The notes: a model not told the origin generated them from the sequence alone. A stretch of 54,512 bases of DNA from an uncultured Rhodospirillaceae bacterium (GCA_913020445.1 CAJWAR010000002.1:84275-138786); one strand, 5' to 3'. Positions 9,267 through 17,662 are shown, counted from the first letter of the stretch. Translations and numbers: made by a program.

Positions 9267-10805
9267 ATGCCTGATCGTTCTCCTATCGCGGCGGACCGGG
9301 CCGGTCGAAAAGGAATACCCACCCTAATCCATGCGCTCGGCGATGCTGTCCAGCACTGTCCCGAGCAAACAGCGATGGTTTGTGATGGCACGCAGGCCAG
9401 CTATCAGGAGTTTGGCCAGGCTGTGGCGCGGATTGCAGCCAAAGTTGAGTCCCTCGGCTTGGGCAAGGGCGATCGCGTCGGCATCGCTGTGGGCCAATCG
9501 GTCGAGCTGCTGCAGCTGATTTATGGCGTCATGGCGTCCGGCGCCCAGGCCACCATGTTTAACCCGATGTACACGGCGCGCGAATATGAGCCATTGCTGG
9601 AAATATCGCAACCTAAGCTCATATTTTGTGACGCGGTGTCGAACGGCGCTATAAAAAGCGCTTCCAAGGAGCGTCAGATCACGTTGCTGGACCTGAGCAC
9701 CGGGCCGGAGATCTGGCTTGAGCCAGGTACGCCAGATTTTCCACCCAATTTGCCACAGCCCGAAGATATGGCAATGCTGCTGTTCACAGGCGGCACAACC
9801 GGGCGACCCAAAGCCGTGCCCCATACTCATGGCGCGATCCGAGCTTCGGTCGAGATTTCTGATGGACGGTGGCACACCAATCTCGACCAGGAAGTATTTC
9901 TGACCATCCCGCCTTTGTTTCATATTGCCGGCTTGATGATGGGCTGCTTTTGGCCGGTCTATTGCCGTTCCAAGGTCGTGTTGCTACCGCGTTTTCACCC
10001 CGAGCTGGTATTTGATGCGATCATCCAGCATGCCCCGACGATATTCGCGGCCGGCATACCGACTGTCTATACTGCTCTCCTTCACCACGCGGAATTCGAC
10101 AATCAGGATTTTTCCGGTCTGCGTTTCACCACGGGCGGTGGCGCGCCACTGCCGGCTGCGATGCTCCGGGAATGGGAAGAGCGCACCGGCGTCATCGTAC
10201 TCGAGGGTTACGGTATGTCTGAAGGAGTGCCGTTCTGCGACAACCCTCTGAAAGGCGTCCGCAAGCCGGGATCAGTTGGCCTGCCAGTCGCCGGTACTGA
10301 GGTCGAGATCGTCGATGTGGAGACTGGTCAGAAGGTTATGCCAGTCGGCGAAACAGGGGAAATTCGGGTCAAAGGTGCTCAGGTCGCTACCGGATATATA
10401 AACGATCCCGAGGCCACCACCACAGCATTTCGGGACGGTTGGCTCTATACCGGTGATATCGCTTACCAGGACGAGGACGGGTATTATTTTATCGTCGACC
10501 GGGTGAAGGATATGGCCATCGTTTCCGGTTACAACGTCTATCCCCGGGAAATTGATGAATTGCTGGCGGCCCATCCGGCCATCTCGGAAGCCGCTGCAGT
10601 TGGTGTGCCGGACGATTACCGCGGGGAAATTGTCCGCGCCTATGTGGTAGTCAAAGAGGATCAAGAATTGACGGCGGAGCAATTATTGGATTACTGCCGG
10701 GAAAACCTGGTCCACTACAAGGTGCCGGGCGAGGTCGTAATCACAACCGATCTTCCCAAAACACCGGTCGGCAAGATCGACAAGAAACAGTTGCGGATAA
10801 AATAG
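9267..10805 (+). CDS. AMP-forming acyl-CoA synthetase
   Basis: This 512-residue ANL-superfamily ligase makes an acyl-AMP and then the CoA thioester. Seen motifs are the phosphate-binding loop LLFTGGTTGRPKAVPHTH, the aromatic/adenine motif EGYGMSEG, YTGDIAYQDEDGY, the hinge region VDRVKDMAIVSGYNVYPREI, and the C-terminal catalytic lysine segment PKTPVGKIDKKQL. The open frame can start at TTG 9243, but ATG 9267 is better placed behind AAGAGGAA. It lies 44 bases after the OYE gene in the same operon. It probably activates the acid imported by the TRAP system. The substrate cannot be read from the sequence. Confidence 0.92.
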   Translation: MPDRSPIAADRAGRKGIPTLIHALGDAVQHCPEQTAMVCDGTQASYQEFGQAVARIAAKVESLGLGKGDRVGIAVGQSVELLQLIYGVMASGAQATMFNPMYTAREYEPLLEISQPKLIFCDAVSNGAIKSASKERQITLLDLSTGPEIWLEPGTPDFPPNLPQPEDMAMLLFTGGTTGRPKAVPHTHGAIRASVEISDGRWHTNLDQEVFLTIPPLFHIAGLMMGCFWPVYCRSKVVLLPRFHPELVFDAIIQHAPTIFAAGIPTVYTALLHHAEFDNQDFSGLRFTTGGGAPLPAAMLREWEERTGVIVLEGYGMSEGVPFCDNPLKGVRKPGSVGLPVAGTEVEIVDVETGQKVMPVGETGEIRVKGAQVATGYINDPEATTTAFRDGWLYTGDIAYQDEDGYYFIVDRVKDMAIVSGYNVYPREIDELLAAHPAISEAAAVGVPDDYRGEIVRAYVVVKEDQELTAEQLLDYCRENLVHYKVPGEVVITTDLPKTPVGKIDKKQLRIK

Positions 10806-10896
10806 GATTCGGAGAATTTGCTAAAAAAATAGCAGGAGAACCACTGAAGATAAGAGCTCAATGGATGAACTGTAGTTGAGCCGAAAGGAATTTTCG

Positions 10897-11691
10897 ATGC
10901 TGGAATTATATCATAATGACATGTCAACCTGCGCCCAGAAGGTACGCTTGACGTTGGCTGAGAAAGGTCTGGAGTGGAAAAGTCATCACCTGAATTTGAG
11001 GGCCGGCGAAACGCGTACGGACTCGTACAAAAAACTTAACCCAAAAGGTGTGGTGCCGACATTGATCGATGACGGCACCGTCATTATCGAATCCACGGTT
11101 ATAATCGAATACCTGGACGACGCCTATCCCGAGCCGCCGGTCAAACCAGGCAATTTAAAATCGCGGGCGCAAATGCGGCTTTGGACCAAACAGTTGGATG
11201 AAGGTCTGCACACCGACATCGGAACCATCAGTGGTGCCGTTGCTTTTCGGTACCAGACTATTGAGGGGCGCACACCGGAGGAACTGGCGGCCCATATGGC
11301 CAAGATTCCTGATCCGGTGCGCCGGGAACGTTCGACTGACACTAACACCCATGGTATTGAATCAAAATTCTTCGCTCCAGCAATTAGGAATTATGATAAA
11401 CTTTTGAGCCAACTGGAAACGGCCCTGACGGAAGGACCTTGGCTGGCCGGCGATACGTATTCCTTGGCTGATATTGCCTATACGCCATACCTGACTCGGT
11501 TCGAACATCTCATGTTTATGGGAATGCTGGACGAGCGTCCGCGACTAGCCGACTGGTACAAGCGAATTAAAGCCCGGCCCAACTATCAAATCGCCATAGG
11601 CGATTGGCTCAACAAGAAATACCTGCCTTTGATGGCCGGGAAAGGCGCCGAAGCCTGGCCTCGAGTCAAGGAAATTCTAGCAGCCGGTTAA
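10897..11691 (+). CDS. glutathione S-transferase family protein
   Basis: This 264-residue protein has an N-terminal thioredoxin-like domain beginning LELYHNDMSTCAQKVRLTL. The STCAQ motif gives a catalytic Ser/Cys as in Beta/Zeta/Omega-like GSTs. The cis-Pro segment NPKGVVPTLIDDG and the glutathione-binding ESTVIIEYLDDAYPEP follow. The C-terminal helical domain has the N-capping motif LAGDTYSLADIAYTPYL. ATG 10897 follows AAAGGA and is preferred to the TTG at 10876. GCTCAA/TTGAGC arms at 10856-10861 and 10876-10881 could fold a hairpin before the start. It is the third GST of this module and last gene of the OYE-ligase-GST operon. Confidence 0.88.
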   Translation: MLELYHNDMSTCAQKVRLTLAEKGLEWKSHHLNLRAGETRTDSYKKLNPKGVVPTLIDDGTVIIESTVIIEYLDDAYPEPPVKPGNLKSRAQMRLWTKQLDEGLHTDIGTISGAVAFRYQTIEGRTPEELAAHMAKIPDPVRRERSTDTNTHGIESKFFAPAIRNYDKLLSQLETALTEGPWLAGDTYSLADIAYTPYLTRFEHLMFMGMLDERPRLADWYKRIKARPNYQIAIGDWLNKKYLPLMAGKGAEAWPRVKEILAAG

Positions 11692-11732
11692 AATGCCAAT
11701 AAGTGGATTTTTTAAGCCTAATACTTTTAAGG

Positions 11733-11854
11733 CCTGCTTCGGGTCAGGGACAGACATTCAAGGCATCATCAGATTACGTCTGCTTTACGACCGAAAGCGG
11801 ACTCCATCTTTCGGCTGCGTTTAGGTCAGCTTTTAGCCACAAGTGGACATTGGC
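11733..11854. repeat. cluster of three degenerate palindromic repeat units
   Basis: The 181-bp gap 11692-11872 between two convergent genes contains three units of a short palindrome. They are at about 11733-11760 and 11824-11854 (degenerate), plus a well-preserved one at 11778-11802 with arms GTCTGCTTT and GAAAGCGGAC. The same family, with consensus TGTCCGCTTT then AAGCGGACA, recurs at 14304-14379, 15316-15344 and 16304-16426. No gene is seen in this gap. Confidence 0.55.
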
Positions 11855-11872
11855 GAGATTGCCAATTTGAGA

Positions 11873-14182
11873 TTAATGAAGAACGCGCTCACTTGGCATC
11901 AAAAAAGTTACAGTAGTACCGTGATCTTTAGCACTTTCGATGCTCAGGGTGCCTCCATGCGCTTCAACAAGACCTTTGGTGATTGGTAAGCCGAGGCCCG
12001 TTCCTTCACTTTCGACAGCTTCATCAAGCTTCACCTGACCAAATTTTTCCAATGCCTTTTCAAGGTCCTCGTCATTCATGCCGATGCCATTGTCGGCAAC
12101 AGATACCGCAATGGAATCGTCATCATTTTGAATCAGGTCGACAGAAATAGAGCCACCTTCTTTGGTGAATTTGACCGCGTTGGACAATAGATTGACAAAT
12201 ATTTGTTTTAGCCGTCTTTCATCTCCGCGAACCACGGGATGCAGGCCATTTAATTGCAATTTAATTTCAATGCCGCCTTGTTCGGCACGAATTTTAACCA
12301 AACGAAGAGCCGCCTCTATTGCCGGCTCGACATCGACGTCGCTCTCATTTAACGACAATTTTCCAGCTTCAATCGCAGATACATCCAGGACTTCATTAAT
12401 GAGATCGAGCAAATGTTCTCCTGATTCCAAAATATGTCTGATGTATTCCTGGTACTTCGGATTGCCAAGGGGGCCGAATAGTTCTTCCTGGATAGTACCG
12501 GAAAAACCGATGATGGCGTTCAAAGGAGTGCGTAATTCATGGCTCATGTTGGCCATGAGTTCACTTTTGGCACGGTTTGCCTTTTCAGCCTCTTCCTTTG
12601 ACAATTGAAGTTCTTGGGTCCTTTCCTTAACCCGTTCCTCCAATTCATCGTGTTCTAATTGTGATTTTTGCTCTGCCCGCTTGCGTTCGGAGATATCTTG
12701 TGCGGTCCCCGTCATACCAAGAAGGTTTCCCTGCTTGTCTCGGACCACAATGGCATTGAAATTCAAAGGAATCATGGATCCGTCTTTCGCCCGATAGACG
12801 GTTTCATAATTGAAGTTTAATCCTTTTCGTCTCAATGCAGTGAAATATTGCAAATCTCTATCCGCCCGTTCTGGAGTCTTAAAATAGGTGTGGGATTTAC
12901 CGATCATTTCCTCCGGCTCGTAACCCAAGATCGATTTAGCGGCGGTTCGGTTGACGAAAGTGTAAACGCCATCGGCATCCAACGCCCAAATCATGTCTTG
13001 GGTGGTTTCTACTAGATTTCGATATTGAGTTTCGCTTTCGCGTAACGCTTCTTCACCTTCGCGCAGTTTAAGAACTAAATGCCGGAGCCGCGCATTCCAA
13101 ACAACCACCAGACATCCAACTCCAAACAGAGCCAGAAGCGCATATAGCGCTCTTTTCAGCCAAGGCGTGAGAGGGTTGGGATTACGTTCAAAAATGAACC
13201 CTTCAAGGGAATAACCGGAGCCGGCCATTCCTAACTTTACATAAGTATCGGCGATATGTTTCCAGCGCCCGGGATTCATGTGACCCAATTCAACAAGCTT
13301 GGGCAATATGATTTTCTCCATCGCCCGAGCCTCGAATAGGAGTTGATCCATAGTTTTTTTCGGCGCGTATTCTGCGATGATTAATTCCGCTATCTCCGTG
13401 GGGTGCTTCAAAGCATACTCCCAGCCCTGCAAGCTGGCGTTTATGACGGCTTTAACCCGCTCGGGATGTCGCTCCACTTCGGTCTTGGAAGCAAACAAGG
13501 TATCGCCGTAAAAATCTATACCATAACTCCGTGGCGAGATAACGGACGCAGCGATCCCTCTTGCCTCTAAAATATGGGGTTCGTTGGTACTGTAAGCGTT
13601 AAATGCATCGGTTTTTCCAGCAATCAGGTCATCCACATTGAAAGTCGTCGGTAACTGCTTGATTCTATCTAGGGAAATTCCTTCGTTGAGAAATACTGCC
13701 TTAAATTCGGCACTGCCGGTTCCCGGCAACATCATAATCCTTCGACCGATAAGGTCATGTGGGTTAGTGATACCAGACTCCCGCAAGGTAAGAAAAACAC
13801 TCGCTGAGTGCTGGAAGATGGCGGCAAGCGCGACCAGCGGCATTCCTTGGAGCCGGCTTAGCATCAAAGACGAGTCCCCGACCCCGTACTGGGCGCGATT
13901 ATTCGACACCATTTCGTAGGGATTGCGGCCAGAACCACCCTCGGCCAACGTTACGGCCAATCCAGCTTTTCGGTAGTACCCCATTTTTAAGGCCGCATAA
14001 TAGCCAGCAAATTGAAATTGGTGCTTCCATTTCAATTGCAAGGTTATCGGTATTGGGGCAGATTCTTGACTGTGTGAGACGCTGGGCAGCCCTAACGCTG
14101 TGGCCACGACGATCATGACCACAAAGCCAGAAAACAGGCTACGAGCAAGGTGGGGCAGTGTCACTCTAATTTCCCCCAGCAT
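11873..14182 (-). CDS. NMT1/THI5-type sensor PAS histidine kinase
   Basis: This 769-residue membrane sensor kinase has, in order, a signal/anchor helix (residues 15-36), a periplasmic NMT1/THI5-like substrate-binding domain (45-330: LQLKWKHQFQFAGYYAALKM), a second TM helix (343-362), a PAS domain (385-500: VETTQDMIWALDADGVYTFV), a coiled coil (500-540), HisKA with phospho-His548 (ANMSHELRTPLNAIIGFS) and HATPase_c (LLSNAVKFT, VADNGIGMND, EGTGLGLPI). There is no receiver domain and no response-regulator gene next to it, so it is an orphan. The ATG at 14182 lacks a ribosome-binding site. A GTG at 14164 behind GGGGGAA is an alternative start. The sensed ligand is probably a small pyrimidine- or nitrile-like solute, by family analogy. 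Confidence 0.9.
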   Translation of the reverse strand: MLGEIRVTLPHLARSLFSGFVVMIVVATALGLPSVSHSQESAPIPITLQLKWKHQFQFAGYYAALKMGYYRKAGLAVTLAEGGSGRNPYEMVSNNRAQYGVGDSSLMLSRLQGMPLVALAAIFQHSASVFLTLRESGITNPHDLIGRRIMMLPGTGSAEFKAVFLNEGISLDRIKQLPTTFNVDDLIAGKTDAFNAYSTNEPHILEARGIAASVISPRSYGIDFYGDTLFASKTEVERHPERVKAVINASLQGWEYALKHPTEIAELIIAEYAPKKTMDQLLFEARAMEKIILPKLVELGHMNPGRWKHIADTYVKLGMAGSGYSLEGFIFERNPNPLTPWLKRALYALLALFGVGCLVVVWNARLRHLVLKLREGEEALRESETQYRNLVETTQDMIWALDADGVYTFVNRTAAKSILGYEPEEMIGKSHTYFKTPERADRDLQYFTALRRKGLNFNYETVYRAKDGSMIPLNFNAIVVRDKQGNLLGMTGTAQDISERKRAEQKSQLEHDELEERVKERTQELQLSKEEAEKANRAKSELMANMSHELRTPLNAIIGFSGTIQEELFGPLGNPKYQEYIRHILESGEHLLDLINEVLDVSAIEAGKLSLNESDVDVEPAIEAALRLVKIRAEQGGIEIKLQLNGLHPVVRGDERRLKQIFVNLLSNAVKFTKEGGSISVDLIQNDDDSIAVSVADNGIGMNDEDLEKALEKFGQVKLDEAVESEGTGLGLPITKGLVEAHGGTLSIESAKDHGTTVTFLMPSERVLH

Positions 14183-14303
14183 AACGGTTTATGTCACTTC
14201 ATATTTGGTGCTTCCGTCACGATCATTCAAGGTTTTAATCAGAAATTCTTCATATAACTCACAACAAATGGGTGGAAGGTGAGAAGTTTGCCCAAGAATA
14301 GAA

Positions 14304-14379
14304 ATTGTCCGCTTTGGGTCATAAGCCGACATTCTCAACCTGAGCCAATAGTGTCCGCTTTACGCTCATTAGCGGACAT
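14304..14379. repeat. two palindromic repeat units
   Basis: In the 432-bp gap 14183-14614, two units of the TGTCCGCTTT palindrome family lie close together. The first, 14304-14332, reads AATTGTCCGCTTTGGGTCAT then AAGCCGACATT. The second, 14351-14379, has perfect arms TGTCCGCT (14352-14359) and AGCGGACA (14371-14378). The rest of the gap holds the left direct repeat described separately and no convincing gene. Confidence 0.65.
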
Positions 14380-14470
14380 ATAATTTTAGCAAAAAAATAT
14401 ATACTTTCTGTAATAAGTTTTGACCTATTCTGATACTTGAATGTGATATTCGCCAGCTCCTCGCATTTTC

Positions 14471-14511
14471 GGGCGTTGCAGTTCAAGTCCCCTCGTTTTC
14501 GCCCCATTTTT
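14471..14511 (+). repeat. left imperfect direct repeat (att-like)
   Basis: About 40 bp beginning GGGCGTT, containing GTTCA, and ending CCTCGTTTTCGCCCCATTTT. It matches the sequence at 15189-15228 except for a 2-base gap and several substitutions. The core GTTCAAGTCCCCTCGTT followed by CGCCCCA looks like the 3' end of a tRNA (T-loop and acceptor), but no matching 5' half is present. The two copies bracket the terminase-nuclease-like gene. Confidence 0.45.
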
Positions 14512-14614
14512 TCAGCTTTTTGGCATGTCTCAATACATTCCAGAGACCGCTAGAATTTGCTATAGTCGTCAAGGATAGAATGAACACCTAGGATATACGG
14601 GTAAACGTGTCGTT

Positions 14615-15172
14615 ATGTTCGTTCTCGGCGTTGGAATTGGATTGGATCAAGGTCGTTCCGCCCTGGCCGTTGTTGAAGCGCAGGGTGACACCAATAATCT
14701 GCGCCATTTGGAGCATGCACCCCTCGGTCTAGAATCTGCTGATACAGTCAAACGCATTCTGCTGCTCACGGCCTCGCTGCCGCGCTGCTCTCTGGTGATT
14801 GATGAAGCCGGGCCGGGCCGGTCAATCATAGATCAATTGCGCGCCGAGGATCGCTACCCGATAGACGTCTCGATCACCGGCGCCGGGCGGGTGAGTTTCG
14901 ATCATGGTTGCTACATGGTGCCGTTGGCAGAACTCGCCAACGGCCTTCAAACCGGCTTGAAAGACGGGCATTTCAAAATTGATCAGGCGCTGCCGGAGGC
15001 GCACTCCCTTGAAATGGCTTTTACCGAATTTGGCCGTGTAGTAAATCAGCGCGGGCGGGAGGACGGCGCAGTTAAGGGCGGACAGTGGGATAGTGTTCTC
15101 GCCATTGCGCTGGCCGTATGGTGGCTCGATTTCACCGACACCAAAGACTACAAGCTCCATTCCACCCGATGA
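14615..15172 (+). CDS. orphan phage terminase large-subunit nuclease-domain protein
   Basis: This 185-residue protein matches only the C-terminal RNase H-fold nuclease half of phage large terminases. It shows the first strand GIGLDQGRSALAVVE (Asp11), the second acidic motif SLVIDEAGPGRSIIDQL (Asp63), the terminase-like VPLAELANGLQTGLKDGHF and QALPEAHSLEMAFTEF, and the final acidic motif QWDSVLAIALAVWW (Asp159). All three acidic positions appear kept, so nuclease activity is possible. There is no ATPase half, portal or capsid gene nearby. Imperfect direct repeats lie on both sides. It may be a domesticated or decaying phage remnant. The ribosome-binding site is weak and codon choice does not stand out. 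Confidence 0.65.
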   Translation: MFVLGVGIGLDQGRSALAVVEAQGDTNNLRHLEHAPLGLESADTVKRILLLTASLPRCSLVIDEAGPGRSIIDQLRAEDRYPIDVSITGAGRVSFDHGCYMVPLAELANGLQTGLKDGHFKIDQALPEAHSLEMAFTEFGRVVNQRGREDGAVKGGQWDSVLAIALAVWWLDFTDTKDYKLHSTR

Positions 15173-15188
15173 ACCGGCTGGACGCCGC

Positions 15189-15228
15189 GGGCGTTATCGT
15201 TCAGATATCCTCGTTCGCCCCATTTTTC
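15189..15228 (+). repeat. right imperfect direct repeat (att-like)
   Basis: This is the counterpart of 14471-14511: GGGCGTT, GTTCA and CCTCGTTCGCCCCATTTTT are shared. It begins 17 bases after the terminase-nuclease-like gene. Together the copies define a segment of about 720 bp. The remaining gap to 15501 holds one palindromic repeat unit and no clear gene. Confidence 0.45.
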
Positions 15229-15315
15229 GAACTATTTATTTTTTTAAGTGCTTATTGAAAGGCAAGCTAGTACTTTCATGTGGCCGAATTTTCTGCTGGT
15301 TTTGTTAGTATGTAT

Positions 15316-15344
15316 ATGTCTGCTTCACCACCAAAAGCAGACAT
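15316..15344. repeat. palindromic repeat unit with perfect 10-bp arms
   Basis: ATGTCTGCTT (15316-15325) and AAGCAGACAT (15335-15344) form a perfect stem with a 9-base loop. It belongs to the same palindrome family as the units at 11778, 14304, 14351 and 16304-16426. It lies in the 329-bp gap 15173-15501, upstream of the secreted hydrolase gene. Confidence 0.7.
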
Positions 15345-15501
15345 CCAAATTATCGATGAAAAGGGTAGGCTTCTAACCAATTCCAGACGTTATTGGGCCT
15401 GCATTTGTTCAAATCGTGGGGCAAATTGTCGGCGTTCGGCAGGAAAGTTGAAATACAGAAAAAATCATTAGTATCAAAAGAGTATCAGGGAGAAACATCT
15501 C

Positions 15502-16305
15502 ATGAAAATATTCAATGTGTTTTCTTGCTTGTTTATCGTTGCTTTCTTTTTTGTCTTACCTGCAGAAGCCGAGGAGGTAATGACATTGGATACGGCCTAC
15601 GGCGGTAAATTAGATATTATTTTTCTCAAACCCGATAATCCGAAAGCGGCGGTTATTCTTTTTCCCGGCGGTCGAGGATACCTAAAACTGGATAATGACC
15701 GTTTCATGCGGAAACAGAAGAAGAGATTTCTGGTCGGCAACCGCGCAGGATTTATGGAAAAAGGATTGATGGTCGCCGTGGTTAACGCGCCAGAAGGTAT
15801 CAAAGATCTTCGTCGAACCTATCGGATGTCTGATAAGCATAGCCAGGATATTCAAGCTGTAATCAAATTCTTGAAAACTAAAGCCAAAGTGTCAATTTGG
15901 CTGGTCGGACACAGCCGTGGGACATTTTCTGCCGCCAATGGTGCTATACGGTTAGGAGATCAAGTAAATGGGTTGGTTCTGACTTCTACAATTACGAAAA
16001 GCCGTGAAAAATATGCCATATATAAGACGCATCCGAACGCCGTTTTGGATATGAGCATCGGCAACGTCAAAGTTCCCACACTGGTACTAGCCAACAAACC
16101 AGATAGCTGTTTCAGTTCACCCGCATCGAATGCCCATAAAGTGGTAAAAGCACTAGCCGGTTCACCGGCCGCTGCAGTCAAAATGTATGGTGATAAGGAT
16201 CCAGGAGACGCCACCTGCAAAAGTGGTAGCCCACATCATTTCGCCAATTTTCATGATGAGGTTGAAGCTGCCATCGTAGCGTTCATCGAAGCACAGACTA
16301 AATGA
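15502..16305 (+). CDS. secreted alpha/beta-hydrolase-like protein
   Basis: This 267-residue protein has a Sec signal peptide (MKIFNVFSCLFIVAFFFVLP, cleavage near AEA-EE). The mature part shows an alpha/beta-hydrolase pattern: the oxyanion-type segment VILFPGGRGYL and the nucleophile elbow GHSRG with Ser138. A late Asp is possible in MYGDKDPG, and a His in SPHHFANFHDE. Four cysteines near the C-terminal half could form periplasmic disulfides. A ribosome-binding site AGGGAGA is 8 bases before the ATG. It lies between two clusters of palindromic repeats and has no operon partner. The substrate is unknown, and esterase or peptidase activity is plausible. Confidence 0.75.
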   Translation: MKIFNVFSCLFIVAFFFVLPAEAEEVMTLDTAYGGKLDIIFLKPDNPKAAVILFPGGRGYLKLDNDRFMRKQKKRFLVGNRAGFMEKGLMVAVVNAPEGIKDLRRTYRMSDKHSQDIQAVIKFLKTKAKVSIWLVGHSRGTFSAANGAIRLGDQVNGLVLTSTITKSREKYAIYKTHPNAVLDMSIGNVKVPTLVLANKPDSCFSSPASNAHKVVKALAGSPAAAVKMYGDKDPGDATCKSGSPHHFANFHDEVEAAIVAFIEAQTK

Positions 16306-16426
16306 CTGCTAAGGGTCATAAGCTGACGTTTTCCTGTTGAACCAAAAAGCGCCTGCTATCCGGGGGCAAAGCAGACATCAATTTTATTGCTCAATATGGT
16401 CCGCTGTTAGCCATAAACGAACATCG
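16304..16426. repeat. cluster of three palindromic repeat units
   Basis: Units at about 16304-16330 (GACTGCTAAGGGTCAT then AAGCTGACGTT), 16352-16379 (CCTGCTATCC, AAAGCAGACATC) and 16398-16426 (GGTCCGCTGTTAGCCAT, AACGAACATC) are diverged copies of the TGTCCGCTTT/AAGCGGACA palindrome. They fill the gap between the hydrolase gene and the convergent TPP-enzyme gene. Confidence 0.55.
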
Positions 16427-16451
16427 TTGCTATAGCGCGGTTAAATTGAGT

Positions 16452-17066
16452 TCAATTGCGATTGTCTGAGCTGTTGTTATTTTCAAGAAAGTGTCGCCGA
16501 AAATTAACTCGGCATTCCGCCATATTGAAATTTCGTTTGAAGTCGCAAGGCATTGTCGGAAGTATGCGGACGACAAGAAACCGCGGACCAGGCGCGTCAG
16601 CTAAAAACGCCTGTGCTGCCGGTATCTCGTCCGGTTCGAATATGGTCATCGTGGAAATTATTCCAGCACCTTGAGCGATTGTCTCCAAATTAGTGGCACC
16701 GGCAGTATGTCCGGTTTGGTTTCCGGTTTCACGGTGCATGGAATTGTCCTGGCAAACGATCGTCATGTTTTGAGGTTGCGCGGTTGCGACGGTTACGAGA
16801 GAGCCGATCCCCATGAGCATTTCACCATCGCCGTTGATGACGGCAACGTCCCGATCAGGTGCTGAAAGAGCCAGGCCAAGCCCCATCGGTACGGCAGCAC
16901 CCATTGTGCCGGCCATGGTATAGAGATTGGGGCCGTTCCCGGTCAAGGCGGCGGCATCGCACGACGCGCCGGCAAGGCCCGAGACGAACAACCAATCTTC
17001 AGGCTTAGGAAACAGCTGAGGCAGAATATCGCGGCGGTCAATATTCGCCTTTGGCGCTTTTACCAT
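16452..17066 (-). CDS. sulfopyruvate decarboxylase-like, beta (TPP-binding) subunit
   Basis: This 204-residue protein is the thiamine-diphosphate-binding half of a two-subunit 2-oxo acid decarboxylase. The TPP motif is complete: Gly79-Asp80-Gly81, 26 residues, then Asn108 (INGDGEMLMGIGSLVTVAT, ending IVCQDN). TMAGTMGAAVPMGLGLALSA is typical of ComE and phosphonopyruvate-decarboxylase C-terminal halves. It starts 2 bases after the alpha-subunit stop, so the subunits are translationally coupled. ComDE converts 3-sulfopyruvate to sulfoacetaldehyde. Phosphonopyruvate decarboxylase is usually one fused chain, which favours the sulfopyruvate assignment. The C-terminal tail (Asn-rich) is non-conserved. 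Confidence 0.82.
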   Translation of the reverse strand: MVKAPKANIDRRDILPQLFPKPEDWLFVSGLAGASCDAAALTGNGPNLYTMAGTMGAAVPMGLGLALSAPDRDVAVINGDGEMLMGIGSLVTVATAQPQNMTIVCQDNSMHRETGNQTGHTAGATNLETIAQGAGIISTMTIFEPDEIPAAQAFLADAPGPRFLVVRILPTMPCDFKRNFNMAECRVNFRRHFLENNNSSDNRN

Positions 17067-17068
17067 GA

Positions 17069-17593
17069 CTAAAATCCTTTCGCGCCTAAGAATTTCTGGC
17101 TGAGAACGATCGCAGCTGGTTTTTGTCCTTTACCCGATGCGTCAACCGCTGCGAGCGTTGCTTTTTCTAACTCATCGCGCCTTTCCACTTTAAAATTTAG
17201 AACGCCCATTGTCTCAAGAATGCTATCCACCGCTTCACCCATCGGATATTGCCAAGGGTTCTGCTCGCCGTAGTCACCACGCATCGTGATCATCATTAAT
17301 ATTGGAAAATTTGCGCCTTTTGCGAGCGACAGATAATTCGGGCAGTTTCCGACTCCGCTTGATTGCATGCAAAGAATAGCTCGCTTACCCACCAGGTCAG
17401 CCCCGGCGCAAATCGCAACGCCCTCTTCTTCACTGGTCAGTAACAAGGTGCGCGTGTCATTGTGTTCCATAGCCAGGGCAATCAAAAAATCATTGCCGTG
17501 ATCAGGCACATGCGTAAATAGACCGATTCCTGCGTCTCGCAGAATATCGAACATTACCGCCGACCATTCGGCATTAGGGTGATCTGGATTCAT
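17069..17593 (-). CDS. sulfopyruvate decarboxylase-like, alpha subunit
   Basis: This 174-residue protein is the N-terminal (pyrimidine-binding) half of a split TPP decarboxylase, like ComD. The catalytic Glu lies in LTSEEEGVAICAGADLVGK, and VGNCPNYLSL and MTMRGDYGEQNPWQY are family-typical active-site segments. It forms an alpha/beta pair with the next gene. Upstream on the same strand lie an aspartate-dehydrogenase-like gene and a TTT importer, although a 329-base gap separates it from that group. I infer a role in organosulfonate breakdown. The exact substrate is not shown by sequence alone. Confidence 0.82.
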   Translation of the reverse strand: MNPDHPNAEWSAVMFDILRDAGIGLFTHVPDHGNDFLIALAMEHNDTRTLLLTSEEEGVAICAGADLVGKRAILCMQSSGVGNCPNYLSLAKGANFPILMMITMRGDYGEQNPWQYPMGEAVDSILETMGVLNFKVERRDELEKATLAAVDASGKGQKPAAIVLSQKFLGAKGF

Positions 17594-17662
17594 TGTTCTT
17601 GATTTTCCCTTCAGCTATGGGTCATAGCAAAACCAAAACAATTGCTAAAGCTATCTTCATAA

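Noticed and set aside
14461..14520. Possible tRNA gene from the GTTCAAGTCCCCTCGTT...CGCCCCA string
   Set aside because: No matching 5' acceptor, D-arm or anticodon arm precedes it and the T-stem does not pair; only a tRNA 3'-end-like fragment remains.
11733..16426. CRISPR array from the repeated palindromes
   Set aside because: Spacing is irregular, units are diverged and genes lie between the clusters; no cas genes are present.
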